Assembly (NCBI GenBank): GCA_900553885.1
Contig: USFD01000054.1
Coordinates: forward strand, 1 to 21,768
Source: an uncultured Ruminococcus sp.
GTDB taxonomy: Bacteria > Bacillota > Clostridia > Lachnospirales > Lachnospiraceae
DNA: 21,768 nucleotides
Direction: 5' to 3'
Each line of letters starts with the position of its first letter. Within the stretch, counting starts at the first letter, position 1. The position numbers were made by a program, and so were the translations under genes. Shown here piece by piece: positions 1 through 7,239 of the stretch. The notes under the pieces were generated by a model. The model did no database searches. It was not told the DNA's origin and worked only from the letters and a program-made list of their open reading frames with translations.

Positions 1-66
1 CCGGCACCATACCCGGACTCCCCGGCGGAAGTTCTCTTCACCCACAAATTCAATTCTTCTTTTTTC
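1..66. other. Left-edge sequence without an assignable gene
   Basis: No start codon with a ribosome site or recognisable protein is visible. Several frames are open simply because the stretch is short, so it could be the tail or head of a gene lying outside the window. Confidence 0.3.
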
Positions 67-95
67 TTGTGAAATTCTCCCGCACACTATATAAT
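67..95 (+). promoter_or_regulatory. Sigma-A-type promoter of nfo
   Basis: A -35 hexamer TTGTGA (67-72) and a perfect -10 TATAAT (90-95) are separated by exactly 17 bp. A second TATAAT lies at 97-102 but has no suitable -35. Transcription would start near 102, leaving a leader of about 25 nt before the nfo ATG. Confidence 0.6.
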
Positions 96-127
96 GTATA
101 ATATTTTGAGAAAGGTAGGATTTATCT

Positions 128-1036
128 ATGAAATTAGGTTCACATGTCAGTATGAGCGGCAAAGATATGCTTCTTGGATCAGCAAAGGAAGCGGTATCCT
201 ATGGCGCTGATACATTTATGTTTTATACCGGGGCGCCCCAGAATACACGACGCAGGGATATCAGCGAACTGAATATCGGCCCCGCCTGGGAATATATGAA
301 AGAACACGGAATTGATGAAATTATTGTACACGCGCCGTATATTATCAACCTGGGCAATACGGTAAAACCGGAGACTTTCTCTCTCGCCACAGAATTTCTG
401 GCCAAAGAGATTGAACGGACACAGGCCTGCGGAAGCAAGGTGCTTATTCTCCATCCGGGATCCCATGTAGGCGCAGGCGCAGAAGCCGGAACCGCACAGA
501 TTGTCAAAGGGCTGAACGAAGTGCTCAGCAGGGATACCGGCTGCTGCATCGCCCTGGAGACCATGGCCGGAAAAGGCTCGGAAATCGGTCGTTCATTTGA
601 GGAGCTCGCGCGTATTTATGACGGAGTGAAATACAACGACAAGCTCAGAGTCTGCTTCGACACCTGCCACACCAGCGACAGCGGATATGATATCATCCAT
701 CATTTTGACGACGTGATGGACGAATTTGACCGGATCCTTGGGAAGGAGCAGATCGCTGTTTTCCATATCAACGATAGTAAGAATGAACCCGGCGCCCGGA
801 AGGACCGGCACGAAAATACCGGGTTCGGACACATCGGCTTTGACGCCCTGAATTATATCGTACATCACCCGGATTTTCAGGATATCCCCAAAATTCTGGA
901 GTCTCCGTATGTGCCCTCTCCCACCGTTCCGAAGAAATCTTACGCTCCTTACAAATATGAAATTGACATGCTCAGAAAGGGAGTGTTTAATCCGCATATG
1001 AAAGAAGACATTATCCGGGATAATGAGCAACTGTAA
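128..1036 (+). CDS. nfo: Endonuclease IV (apurinic/apyrimidinic endonuclease)
   Basis: This is a 302-residue class II AP endonuclease that cuts DNA 5' of abasic sites during base excision repair in the cytoplasm. The AP endonuclease 2 TIM-barrel motifs occur in order: VHAPY (H68), HPGSH (H109), LETMAGKG (E144), CFDTCHT (D178, H181), HINDSKN (H213), the D-x-H pair at 226-228 and LESP (E258). These match the metal ligands of the trinuclear zinc site, so the enzyme should be active. The length is slightly above the roughly 285 residues of the E. coli protein. The start is supported by an AGGTAGGA ribosome site about 7 nt upstream. It has its own promoter. No clear terminator separates it from the downstream GntR gene, which has a separate promoter. 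Confidence 0.97.
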   Translation: MKLGSHVSMSGKDMLLGSAKEAVSYGADTFMFYTGAPQNTRRRDISELNIGPAWEYMKEHGIDEIIVHAPYIINLGNTVKPETFSLATEFLAKEIERTQACGSKVLILHPGSHVGAGAEAGTAQIVKGLNEVLSRDTGCCIALETMAGKGSEIGRSFEELARIYDGVKYNDKLRVCFDTCHTSDSGYDIIHHFDDVMDEFDRILGKEQIAVFHINDSKNEPGARKDRHENTGFGHIGFDALNYIVHHPDFQDIPKILESPYVPSPTVPKKSYAPYKYEIDMLRKGVFNPHMKEDIIRDNEQL

Positions 1037-1067
1037 CCGGAACGCCCCGGATTGCTCTGGTTTAGAC

Positions 1068-1096
1068 TTGACAGTTTTATACTTTCATTATATTAT
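1068..1096 (+). promoter_or_regulatory. Promoter of the gntR-ABC operon
   Basis: A perfect TTGACA (1068-1073) and TATTAT (1091-1096) are spaced 17 bp apart. The hexamers and spacing are close to ideal. The -10 element is directly followed by the 20-bp palindrome at 1097-1116, so the palindrome covers the predicted transcription start. Confidence 0.75.
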
Positions 1097-1116
1097 TGTA
1101 TTATATATATAATACA
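1097..1116 (+). promoter_or_regulatory. Perfect 20-bp palindrome, probable operator of the GntR repressor
   Basis: The half-sites TGTATTATAT and ATATAATACA are exact reverse complements. The position, immediately after the -10 box and over the start site, is what autorepression needs. Operators of GntR/YtrA-type regulators are commonly AT-rich palindromes with GTAT/ATAC ends. Binding by the product of the gene at 1148 is inferred from adjacency. Confidence 0.65.
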
Positions 1117-1147
1117 GTTTTAAGTTTTTACAGAAAGAAGTGATTCA

Positions 1148-1519
1148 ATGCCTTGGGATTTGGATAATGAACGCCCCATTTATCTTCAGCTGATGGAGCG
1201 CATCCAGCAGGACATTGTCTCCGGCGTTTACAAACCCGGAGATAAGATTCCCTCTGTCCGGGATCTTGCCCTGGATGCGGCTGTCAATCCAAACACGATG
1301 CAGAAAGCTCTCTCGGAACTGGAGCGCAGCGGGCTTGTATACTCCCAGAGAACAAGCGGGCGCTTTATTACAGAAGACGTCGAAATGCTCAAAGAACTGA
1401 AACGGAACCTGGCCACGGAACACGTAAGGGACTTTTTTCAGAAAATGCGCCAGCTCGGCTTCAGCGATGAAGAGACTCTGAAAATCATACAGGATACGAT
1501 TAAGGGGGAACCATCATGA
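1148..1519 (+). CDS. GntR family transcriptional regulator, YtrA subfamily
   Basis: This 123-residue protein has an N-terminal winged helix-turn-helix at roughly 10-77, with typical GntR sequence including PIYLQLMERI, GDKIPSVRDLA, NPNTMQKAL and GLVYSQRTSGRFI. A short helical C-terminal segment of about 45 residues replaces the large effector domain of other GntR proteins. That short architecture is the YtrA type, whose members usually repress an adjacent ABC exporter operon that includes themselves. The stop codon overlaps the ATG of the ABC ATPase by 4 nt (ATGA), so the genes are translationally coupled. A weak AGAAGTG ribosome site precedes the ATG. Autoregulation through the palindrome at 1097-1116 is likely. 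The inducer is unknown; cell-envelope antibiotics induce the B. subtilis relative. Confidence 0.92.
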   Translation: MPWDLDNERPIYLQLMERIQQDIVSGVYKPGDKIPSVRDLALDAAVNPNTMQKALSELERSGLVYSQRTSGRFITEDVEMLKELKRNLATEHVRDFFQKMRQLGFSDEETLKIIQDTIKGEPS

Positions 1520-2214
1520 AACCAATACTTGAATGTCAGAGACTGACAAAACGATACGGAAACTATTTTGCTCTTTCAGACCTGACGCTTACACTGGAAC
1601 GGGGGCAGATTGTAGGACTGCTGGGCCCGAACGGGAGCGGCAAAACCACTCTTATTAAACTGATCAACGGGCTGCTGGTGCCGTCCGACGGCCATCTCGC
1701 CGTAAACGGATGCGCACCGGGTGTAGAAACCAAAAAGATCATCTCCTATCTGCCTGACCAGGACTGCCTTGGAAATCAGATGCGTGTCAGAGACGCACTT
1801 ACACTTTATACGGACTTTTACAGGGATTTCAGTCTGGAACGGGCGGAAAGCATGCTTGACGCGCTGGAAATCGACCGGCATTCCAGATTCAGCACCCTGT
1901 CAAAAGGGACAAAAGAAAAAGTGCAGCTGATTCTTGTCATGAGCCGGGATGCACAGCTCTATGTGCTGGATGAGCCTATCGGAGGAGTAGACCCTGCGGC
2001 AAGGGACTACATTCTCCGTACAATTCTGACGAATTATAATGAAAACGCCACTGTACTCATTTCCACACACCTTATTTCAGATATTGAAAGCGTGCTGGAT
2101 CATGTGCTTTTCTTAAAGGCAGGCCACCTTGTTCTGAATGAATCTGTGGATGAAATACGTACAAAATACAGGAAATCCGTTGACAATTTATTCCGGGAGG
2201 TGTTCAGATGTTAG
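1516..2214 (+). CDS. ABC transporter ATP-binding protein (YtrB-like)
   Basis: This 232-residue cytoplasmic ATPase would drive the membrane partner encoded next to it. Visible motifs are Walker A GPNGSGKTT (37-45), a Q-loop glutamine near residue 82, a degenerate signature LSKGT (128-132) in place of LSGGQ, Walker B with catalytic glutamate YVLDEP (149-154), and the H-loop histidine at 185. The LSKG signature and the lack of a long C-terminal extension are usual in the small ABC-2 and YtrB-type exporters encoded beside YtrA regulators. The start overlaps the gntR stop by 4 nt with a GGGGGAA ribosome site upstream. The end overlaps the permease start by 7 nt. The substrate cannot be read from the sequence; drug, peptide or lipid export or efflux sensing are possibilities. 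Confidence 0.93.
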   Translation: MKPILECQRLTKRYGNYFALSDLTLTLERGQIVGLLGPNGSGKTTLIKLINGLLVPSDGHLAVNGCAPGVETKKIISYLPDQDCLGNQMRVRDALTLYTDFYRDFSLERAESMLDALEIDRHSRFSTLSKGTKEKVQLILVMSRDAQLYVLDEPIGGVDPAARDYILRTILTNYNENATVLISTHLISDIESVLDHVLFLKAGHLVLNESVDEIRTKYRKSVDNLFREVFRC

Positions 2215-3008
2215 GAAAACTCATCAAATACGACTTAAAATACGCGGTCAGAATCTTTCTGTTAGTGCATGGCGTTTATCTGATTATCTGTACGCTTTTA
2301 CGGTTTCTGGTCATGAACCATCTTGACTTCAGCAAACCGGAAGAAGTGCTTGTGCCTCCGATAACACTGACCATTGTTCTTGAAATCTTTCTGTTAGCGG
2401 CAGTATCACTGACAACCAGTCTGCTGATCGCGCTGCGGTTTTACCGGAATATGTTCAGCAGGGAAGGCTATCTTACCTGGACACTCCCGGCCTCTTCATC
2501 CGAACACCTGCTGGCCAAATTCTGTTCCGGATATCTGATTGCCGCAGCAGATATCGCTGTTATCGCAGCCGGCATTCTGATTCTTGTGACAGGTTCCAAT
2601 GTAACGGAAGCCTACCGGCAGATTGCTCCGGATATAAACATTTTTCTGGGGACATCGCTGAGCGTTTATTCGCTGAAGCTTTTCCTCTTTTCGCTGCTGT
2701 TTGCCTTTACCTCCGTGGTGCAGATCTATTTCTGTATCGCGCTGGGACAGCTTTTCCAGGGACACAGAGTGCTGTTTGCTATTGCGTTTTATTTCCTCAC
2801 GGGCCTTATTGTACAGCTTCTGACTACCGTGCTTATGCTTGCCACCGGACTTTTTTCAGCGCAGCTGTCCTATCCGGTCTCAGGATTCAATATGGAAGAT
2901 TATACGGGCAATATATATCTGGTAACAGGAGCGCTCTCGATTGTTCTGGCTGTTGCCGAGTACATCGCTACGCACTATATTATGAAACGGAAAATCAATC
3001 TGATCTGA
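2208..3008 (+). CDS. ABC transporter membrane (permease-like) protein
   Basis: This 266-residue integral membrane protein has about six hydrophobic segments. They include residues around 12-35, a pair near 55-80, segments near 105-130 and 150-180, one near 190-215 and a last one near 230-250 before a basic tail ending in KRKINLI. It shows no conserved catalytic motif. Its place as the last gene of a YtrA-type operon, overlapping the ATPase by 7 nt and preceded by a GGGAGGTG ribosome site, identifies it as the membrane half of the transporter. The family is the poorly characterised ABC-2-like permeases of Clostridia. The operon ends 14 bp later at a strong intrinsic terminator. Confidence 0.85.
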   Translation: MLGKLIKYDLKYAVRIFLLVHGVYLIICTLLRFLVMNHLDFSKPEEVLVPPITLTIVLEIFLLAAVSLTTSLLIALRFYRNMFSREGYLTWTLPASSSEHLLAKFCSGYLIAAADIAVIAAGILILVTGSNVTEAYRQIAPDINIFLGTSLSVYSLKLFLFSLLFAFTSVVQIYFCIALGQLFQGHRVLFAIAFYFLTGLIVQLLTTVLMLATGLFSAQLSYPVSGFNMEDYTGNIYLVTGALSIVLAVAEYIATHYIMKRKINLI

Positions 3009-3021
3009 CAGGATTCAGACG

Positions 3022-3069
3022 AAAAGAGGCAGCTGTAAGATCTGTATTTCTTGCAGCTGCCTCTTTTTT
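3022..3069 (+). terminator. Intrinsic terminator of the gntR-ABC operon
   Basis: Perfect 14-bp arms AAAAGAGGCAGCTG (3022-3035) and CAGCTGCCTCTTTT (3054-3067) enclose an 18-nt loop and run into a T-tract on the + strand. It starts 14 bp after the permease stop. Confidence 0.9.
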
Positions 3070-3090
3070 CGCCTTTTTGCACCTTTCTGC

Positions 3091-3148
3091 AAAATATAAA
3101 AACCCCGGGAAACCACTGCAAACTCTGAGTTTACCATTCCTTCCCGGG
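3091..3148 (-). terminator. Intrinsic terminator behind tRNA-Arg
   Basis: On the minus strand an 8-bp GC-rich stem pairs TTCCCGGG (3141-3148 read on +) with CCCGGGAA (3104-3111) and is followed by TTTTTATATTTT. A small inner stem AAACTC/GAGTTT (3120-3132) sits in the loop. It starts about 11 nt after the tRNA 3' end. It probably also ends any read-through transcript from the surface-protein gene. Confidence 0.8.
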
Positions 3149-3159
3149 ATATATCCGAA

Positions 3160-3230
3160 GCGTCTGAGCGGAGTCGAACCGCCGCACATGCCTCCGGAGG
3201 GCATTGCTCTATCCACTGAGCTACAGACGC
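3160..3230 (-). tRNA. tRNA-Arg (anticodon CCG)
   Basis: Read on the minus strand the sequence folds as a full cloverleaf. It has a 7-bp acceptor GCGTCTG/CAGACGC, a D-arm GCTC/GAGC with an AGTGGATA loop, and an anticodon stem ATGCC/GGCAT with loop CTCCGGA giving anticodon CCG. A 4-nt variable loop and a T-arm with loop TTCGACT complete it. The anticodon reads the arginine codon CGG. The CCA end is not encoded; the bases after the acceptor are TTCGG, so the discriminator base would be U. Confidence 0.95.
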
Positions 3231-3243
3231 ATTCCGGCCGTCT

Positions 3244-3266
3244 GAGGGAATGTTCTGCATTCCCTC
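3244..3266 (-). other. 9-bp perfect hairpin in the tRNA-Arg leader
   Basis: The arms GAGGGAATG (3244-3252) and CATTCCCTC (3258-3266) are separated by 5 nt. It lies between the proposed tRNA promoter and the tRNA 5' end, and no T-tract follows on either strand. It may be a processing signal in the primary tRNA transcript. Confidence 0.45.
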
Positions 3267-3282
3267 GTTAACAGCCTTAATT

Positions 3283-3311
3283 ATCCTAGCATAATTTCCG
3301 GAAAATGTAAA
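3283..3311 (-). promoter_or_regulatory. Probable promoter of tRNA-Arg
   Basis: On the minus strand TTTACA (3306-3311) and TAGGAT (3283-3288) are spaced 17 bp. The elements are imperfect but the spacing is ideal and they point toward the tRNA. The promoter starts 4 nt after the stop codon of the surface-protein gene. Confidence 0.45.
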
Positions 3312-3314
3312 GAT

Positions 3315-6062
3315 TTATTTTTCTCTTCTCTTTTTCCGTCTGAAAATTGCTTTTATTCCCAGGGCAGCAGCTCCCGCCGAAGCAGACGATGCAGCCAGCA
3401 GTACCTTCCGGCTCATATCCGGCAGTTCATCGCCCGTTTTTACTGCTTCTTCCGCCCGTCTGCGCACTTCCACCATCTGGCCTTTATCCTTCGGGTCGGC
3501 ATGGGAGGAAAGCAGGCGTTCATCCTGATACAAGTATTCGTATATAACAAGCTGTTTATCCGGGAGAGTCTGTGAATCCACGGAAAAATCCATTTCCACT
3601 GCAGTCTCGGACTCCCGGGGAGTAAATACAAGTTCCGCCTCCACAGGTTTCCCGTCAGCCAGAAGCGCTTCTCCTGTTTCTACGTCCACAACAGCACCTT
3701 TCAGCTTATATTCCTGCCCTTTGTTCAGATATTCCAGTTCCACGGTATCGGTAATTACTGTCTCGTCTCCCGCCTCCGTCCACTTTGCGCCGCTCTTTTT
3801 CCAGACCGCCTCTGTATCCGCAATCTGGGTTCTGTTATTTTCGATCATAACTTCCACGCCTTTCCCCTGTCTGTATTCGACCTGCACTTCAAAAGGCGCT
3901 TCCGGCCGCATGTATCCGAGCGCCGGTTCTGTCTCGGCAATCGCGTACGTCCCCGGAAACAGTTCTTCCGACCAGGCACAGCCGTCCGGGCCGGTAGTTA
4001 TCGTTCCGGCCTTTTCCCCTGCCCTCAGCCGCACAGTGCCGTCAGGCGTTGTAATATCTTCTTTTGCAAAAATGTCAAAAGAAACGCCTTCTATTTCCAG
4101 GCCTGTTCCGGCATCTGTTTTCTGCACCAGGATCTTCTCCCGGGCAGGTTCATCTTCGAATTCTGTTACAAGAGGCTCCTCCCAGTCATGTCCCTCTGTG
4201 ATCCGGAATTCCAGAAGATCTTCATTTAGCAGATATCCTTCCGGCGCCGCTGTCTCGCGGAAATAATATGTGCCTGCCGGCAGTTTTTCCGGCAGGATGA
4301 AGCCTCCGCTCTCATCTGTAACAAATGTCTCACATACGGTTTCCGACGGATAATGCACGGTCATTGACAGAGGATTTTTCCGTTCATCCAGCAGTTCGAA
4401 CTCCGCTCCGGCCACAGGAATAATATTTCCTGTTGTACTGTCCTTTTTTATCAGTCTGACCGGTGAAAATACCTGTTTATTTTCAAGAATGTAGTACAAA
4501 ATTTCACCATCCTCATCTATTGTCACTTCAAAATCATCTGCAGGCGCAAAGCCTTCCGGCGCATTTTCCTCACTTATGATATAGGTATCATAAGGCAGAC
4601 CTTTCTGTTCTTCTTCCGGGCGCCCCATGGTGGAAGCATATCCGTTTTCATCCGTCTCTATCACCACGGTTTTTCCCGTGGTCTTTGAAGTAATTGAAAA
4701 ACGGATGCCGGAAAGGGGAAGTTTCTGCTCCTGTTCCGGATCCACGGCTTCCTGAAACTTTACAATCTGTATATGTCCTCTGATTACATGATCCGCGATC
4801 CGGGGAATCTGAAACAAAGTATCCGTCTGTCCGCTGCCGGATGCAGCCACCTGCCTTACAATCACTTCATCGTTGATAAGATAACCTTCCGGCGCTTTCG
4901 TCTCCTCAAATGTCACGGTTCCCAGCGGAAGAACATTTTTCCCGGAATCATTCTGATAAAAGGGATCTCCGCTGACTTTTGCTTCATCAGAAAGGAACAC
5001 ACTTCCGTTCTCATCCGATTTAAGCACCCAGGTTCTGGCGGCTCTTCCCCCGTTCTCTGCCGGATTTCCGTCGTAGTATCCCGGATAGAAACGGACCGTG
5101 AATCTGGCATCTCCAAGAACCGCACTGCCCTGTCCCGCTGCTTCTCCGGTATCTGCGTCCGTTTTCTGCAGAATAAGCTCTGCCGGATAGTAATATGGAG
5201 CGTCAGAACAGGAAGCAGTACTCACTGTATTTTCTTTTACCGTAATACGTTTTCTGTCCGGATTCAGGGTAAATCCTTCCGGACTCTCCAGCTCTCTGAT
5301 TTCGTAGCTGCCAAGCCTTACATTGTCCGCCCTGCCATATCCGTTTCTGTCCGTGACAATGCGATAGGACGGAGTATTCTTTCCTGATTCAAACAGGCCG
5401 AATACTGCTCCTTCCAGAGAGTAGCAGGCATTGTTTTCCGTCCACTCCGGCTGCTGCGATTTTTTATATATTTCTACAGACCCTGTCAGGTTTTTTCCTG
5501 TACCCCCGATGGCCTGCTGATTTCCGCTTGTTTTAAAGATAAAGGCATTGAAATATTCCGGCGGATCCGGAAGGGTACGGATTTTTTCCGCCTTCTGTTT
5601 CAGCGCGTCCGCCTGATCAGCCGATACTCCGGTAAACGCATCATTGGTTCCCAGATAGAAATAGGCGGCAATACAGTGGCTCATGCAGTACTCGTCCGTT
5701 TTCACCATCTTCCCCGAAAAGCCGAAGTATCCGTATTTTTCCACATAAGTATCATATCCCGGGCCGCCGTATATGTAGTAAAATGCTTTTCTCAGATCTC
5801 CCCCTTCCAGCCGCTGCGCTTCATACCTGCCGGAGGCCGGCCAGGGCTTCAGAGGCTCCAGACAGTAGGCAGTCTGTCCGTCCACTGTATAAGACCGGGT
5901 ATGATAGCTGCCATAGAGAATCTCCTCGCCGATGTCAAGATTTACTGTTACTGTTTTTTCTTTCGCCTGAACAGACGGCATACCGGATGCAGCTGCGGGA
6001 AGCAGCAGCATCATAACGCCGGTCAGAAGGAACGCGAAACCTCTCTTTATCCGGATATTCAT
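3315..6062 (-). CDS. Cell-surface protein with thioester-like domain, Cna-B/SpaA repeats and a VaFE-type repeat
   Basis: This 915-residue exported, wall-anchored adhesin or pilin-like protein starts with a signal peptide (about 1-33, probable cleavage after VQA). A thioester-domain-like region (about 40-180) holds AYCLEP with C67. Five SpaA/Cna-B domains follow, each ending in a recognisable E-box with glutamates near 257, 387, 498, 603 and 710 (for example ETKAPEGY and ETAAPEGY). These domains normally form internal Lys-Asn/Asp isopeptide bonds that stiffen the stalk. Residues about 746-870 resemble a single VaFE repeat ending VIYEYLY (E842). The C-terminus has a sorting-signal-like VKTGD (874-878), a hydrophobic stretch and the basic tail RRKKRREK. 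The start follows directly on the stop of the DUF5688 gene (TAGATG) with a GGAGGGGG ribosome site inside that gene. No sortase gene lies in the window and no terminator separates it from tRNA-Arg. The ligand is unknown. Confidence 0.88.
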   Translation of the reverse strand: MNIRIKRGFAFLLTGVMMLLLPAAASGMPSVQAKEKTVTVNLDIGEEILYGSYHTRSYTVDGQTAYCLEPLKPWPASGRYEAQRLEGGDLRKAFYYIYGGPGYDTYVEKYGYFGFSGKMVKTDEYCMSHCIAAYFYLGTNDAFTGVSADQADALKQKAEKIRTLPDPPEYFNAFIFKTSGNQQAIGGTGKNLTGSVEIYKKSQQPEWTENNACYSLEGAVFGLFESGKNTPSYRIVTDRNGYGRADNVRLGSYEIRELESPEGFTLNPDRKRITVKENTVSTASCSDAPYYYPAELILQKTDADTGEAAGQGSAVLGDARFTVRFYPGYYDGNPAENGGRAARTWVLKSDENGSVFLSDEAKVSGDPFYQNDSGKNVLPLGTVTFEETKAPEGYLINDEVIVRQVAASGSGQTDTLFQIPRIADHVIRGHIQIVKFQEAVDPEQEQKLPLSGIRFSITSKTTGKTVVIETDENGYASTMGRPEEEQKGLPYDTYIISEENAPEGFAPADDFEVTIDEDGEILYYILENKQVFSPVRLIKKDSTTGNIIPVAGAEFELLDERKNPLSMTVHYPSETVCETFVTDESGGFILPEKLPAGTYYFRETAAPEGYLLNEDLLEFRITEGHDWEEPLVTEFEDEPAREKILVQKTDAGTGLEIEGVSFDIFAKEDITTPDGTVRLRAGEKAGTITTGPDGCAWSEELFPGTYAIAETEPALGYMRPEAPFEVQVEYRQGKGVEVMIENNRTQIADTEAVWKKSGAKWTEAGDETVITDTVELEYLNKGQEYKLKGAVVDVETGEALLADGKPVEAELVFTPRESETAVEMDFSVDSQTLPDKQLVIYEYLYQDERLLSSHADPKDKGQMVEVRRRAEEAVKTGDELPDMSRKVLLAASSASAGAAALGIKAIFRRKKRREK

Positions 6063-7001
6063 CTATGCCCCCTCCTTTCCCCGTGCCGTGCCGAACTGAA
6101 GCGTATCCGTGCAGCGGTCATAGAAATATGCTGTATCGCTTAATACTTCTTCTGCCGCCACCTGGGTCTGGTTGATCTCCTGCACCATAGCATCCATCTC
6201 GCTGGAACGGATCCCGGCAGAAGCGGGTACGATTACAACTTCATGAACGCTGCTGGGCAGCACGTAAAAGTCATCCCTCAGAATACTGCCGATCATTTCA
6301 AGAATATGAGGGTAAACAATACTGGCCGCCCCGTAGCTTCGGATCTGATTGGACAGGACATACATCTGGTCTCTGTCCCCGGCCGGATCAGACAGAAGGT
6401 TCTGCCCCGGACCGGCTGTTTCCTTCTGAAACATACATTCCCGCAGCGCATACCGCATGGTAATAAACTCAGCCGGCAGCAGCCGCATGCCGTTGGCCAC
6501 GCCTGCTTCCCACAACATCTCTTCTTTCACGCCCCAGCGCTTTACATGCACGTCTTTTACCGGCATGGCAGCGGTTCCTTCGCTGTTGACTTCCAGAAGG
6601 ACATAAAAGACTATGGACAGATTCAGAAAAGACCTGTGAGGAGTGTCTCTGAGGAAATCCCGGTTCTTTTCCGTATTGATCAGCTTGAATACAATTCTGT
6701 CCTTTACCCCTTCAAATTCCAGAAGCCTGCTGCAGTCCCACGGCTCATCTCTGCGGATGTTCCGGTAAAACTGCACGAGCAGATCAACGGTCTCCTCTAT
6801 CGTCCGTCCCTTTCTGTACTGATCATAGTATTCCTCCAGATAAATCGTGGGCGATATATTTATGCCGGGCGCCTCAATAACAACGCCGGTCCGCTCTGTT
6901 CCATTATTTTTTACTGCCGTATAGCAGGAAGCTTTCACACCCCCTTCCATTTTCTGATTCAGATTTTTCTCTACCGCGCTTACAAACTGCTGATAATTCA
7001 T
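6063..7001 (-). CDS. DUF5688 family protein of unknown function
   Basis: This 312-residue protein appears soluble, with no signal peptide or membrane segment. I recognise it as a DUF5688-type protein, a family found in Lachnospiraceae, by the N-terminal MNYQQFVSAV and GVVIEAPGINISPTIYL, the central PVKDVHVKRWGV and the C-terminal VAAEEVLSDTAYFYDR. No catalytic motif is apparent and no function is established for the family. The start has an AAGGAGAAG ribosome site close to the ATG and a promoter about 100 bp upstream. Its stop TAG is immediately followed by the ATG of the surface-protein gene with no spacer, so the two genes are co-transcribed and very likely translationally coupled. Recognition of the family is from memory; the coupling is seen directly. 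Confidence 0.8.
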   Translation of the reverse strand: MNYQQFVSAVEKNLNQKMEGGVKASCYTAVKNNGTERTGVVIEAPGINISPTIYLEEYYDQYRKGRTIEETVDLLVQFYRNIRRDEPWDCSRLLEFEGVKDRIVFKLINTEKNRDFLRDTPHRSFLNLSIVFYVLLEVNSEGTAAMPVKDVHVKRWGVKEEMLWEAGVANGMRLLPAEFITMRYALRECMFQKETAGPGQNLLSDPAGDRDQMYVLSNQIRSYGAASIVYPHILEMIGSILRDDFYVLPSSVHEVVIVPASAGIRSSEMDAMVQEINQTQVAAEEVLSDTAYFYDRCTDTLQFGTARGKEGA

Positions 7002-7108
7002 TCTTCTCCTTTCACGGCGCGGTCCATAAAATTTAAACGAGAAAAGCGGTACGAACTGTACCTTTGAAAAAAATAAAAAAGTGATTTGAATATTATTATG
7101 TGCTCTTG

Positions 7109-7137
7109 ATTATAGCCGAGGCGCCGCCAAAAAGCAA
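7109..7137 (-). promoter_or_regulatory. Probable promoter of the DUF5688-surface protein operon
   Basis: On the minus strand TTGCTT (7132-7137) and a perfect TATAAT (7109-7114) are spaced 17 bp. The leader of about 100 nt to the DUF5688 ATG contains a small GGTAC/GTACC hairpin (7048-7062) and A/T-rich sequence, with nothing else recognisable. The promoter lies just downstream of the efp terminator. Confidence 0.6.
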
Positions 7138-7152
7138 GGCGGCATATTTCAC

Positions 7153-7204
7153 AAAAAAGAAGAGCAGAGAAATCTGCTTTTTGTCACAGATCCTGCTGCT
7201 CTTC
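7153..7204 (-). terminator. Intrinsic terminator of efp
   Basis: On the minus strand a perfect 9-bp stem pairs GAAGAGCAG (7196-7204) with CTGCTCTTC (7159-7167) and runs into TTTTTT (7153-7158). It begins about 35 nt after the efp stop codon. Confidence 0.85.
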
Positions 7205-7239
7205 CTGTTTTCTCATTCCGGCGGATCTCCGCAATCCGC

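Noticed and set aside
1037..1066. Terminator behind nfo (CCGG/CCGG)
   Set aside because: The stem is short and imperfect and lacks a T-tract.
3160..7001. Adhesin and DUF5688 genes as a genomic island inserted at tRNA-Arg
   Set aside because: The accessory genes lie on the 5' side of the tRNA, no integrase or repeat of the tRNA 3' end was seen, and base composition does not differ obviously.
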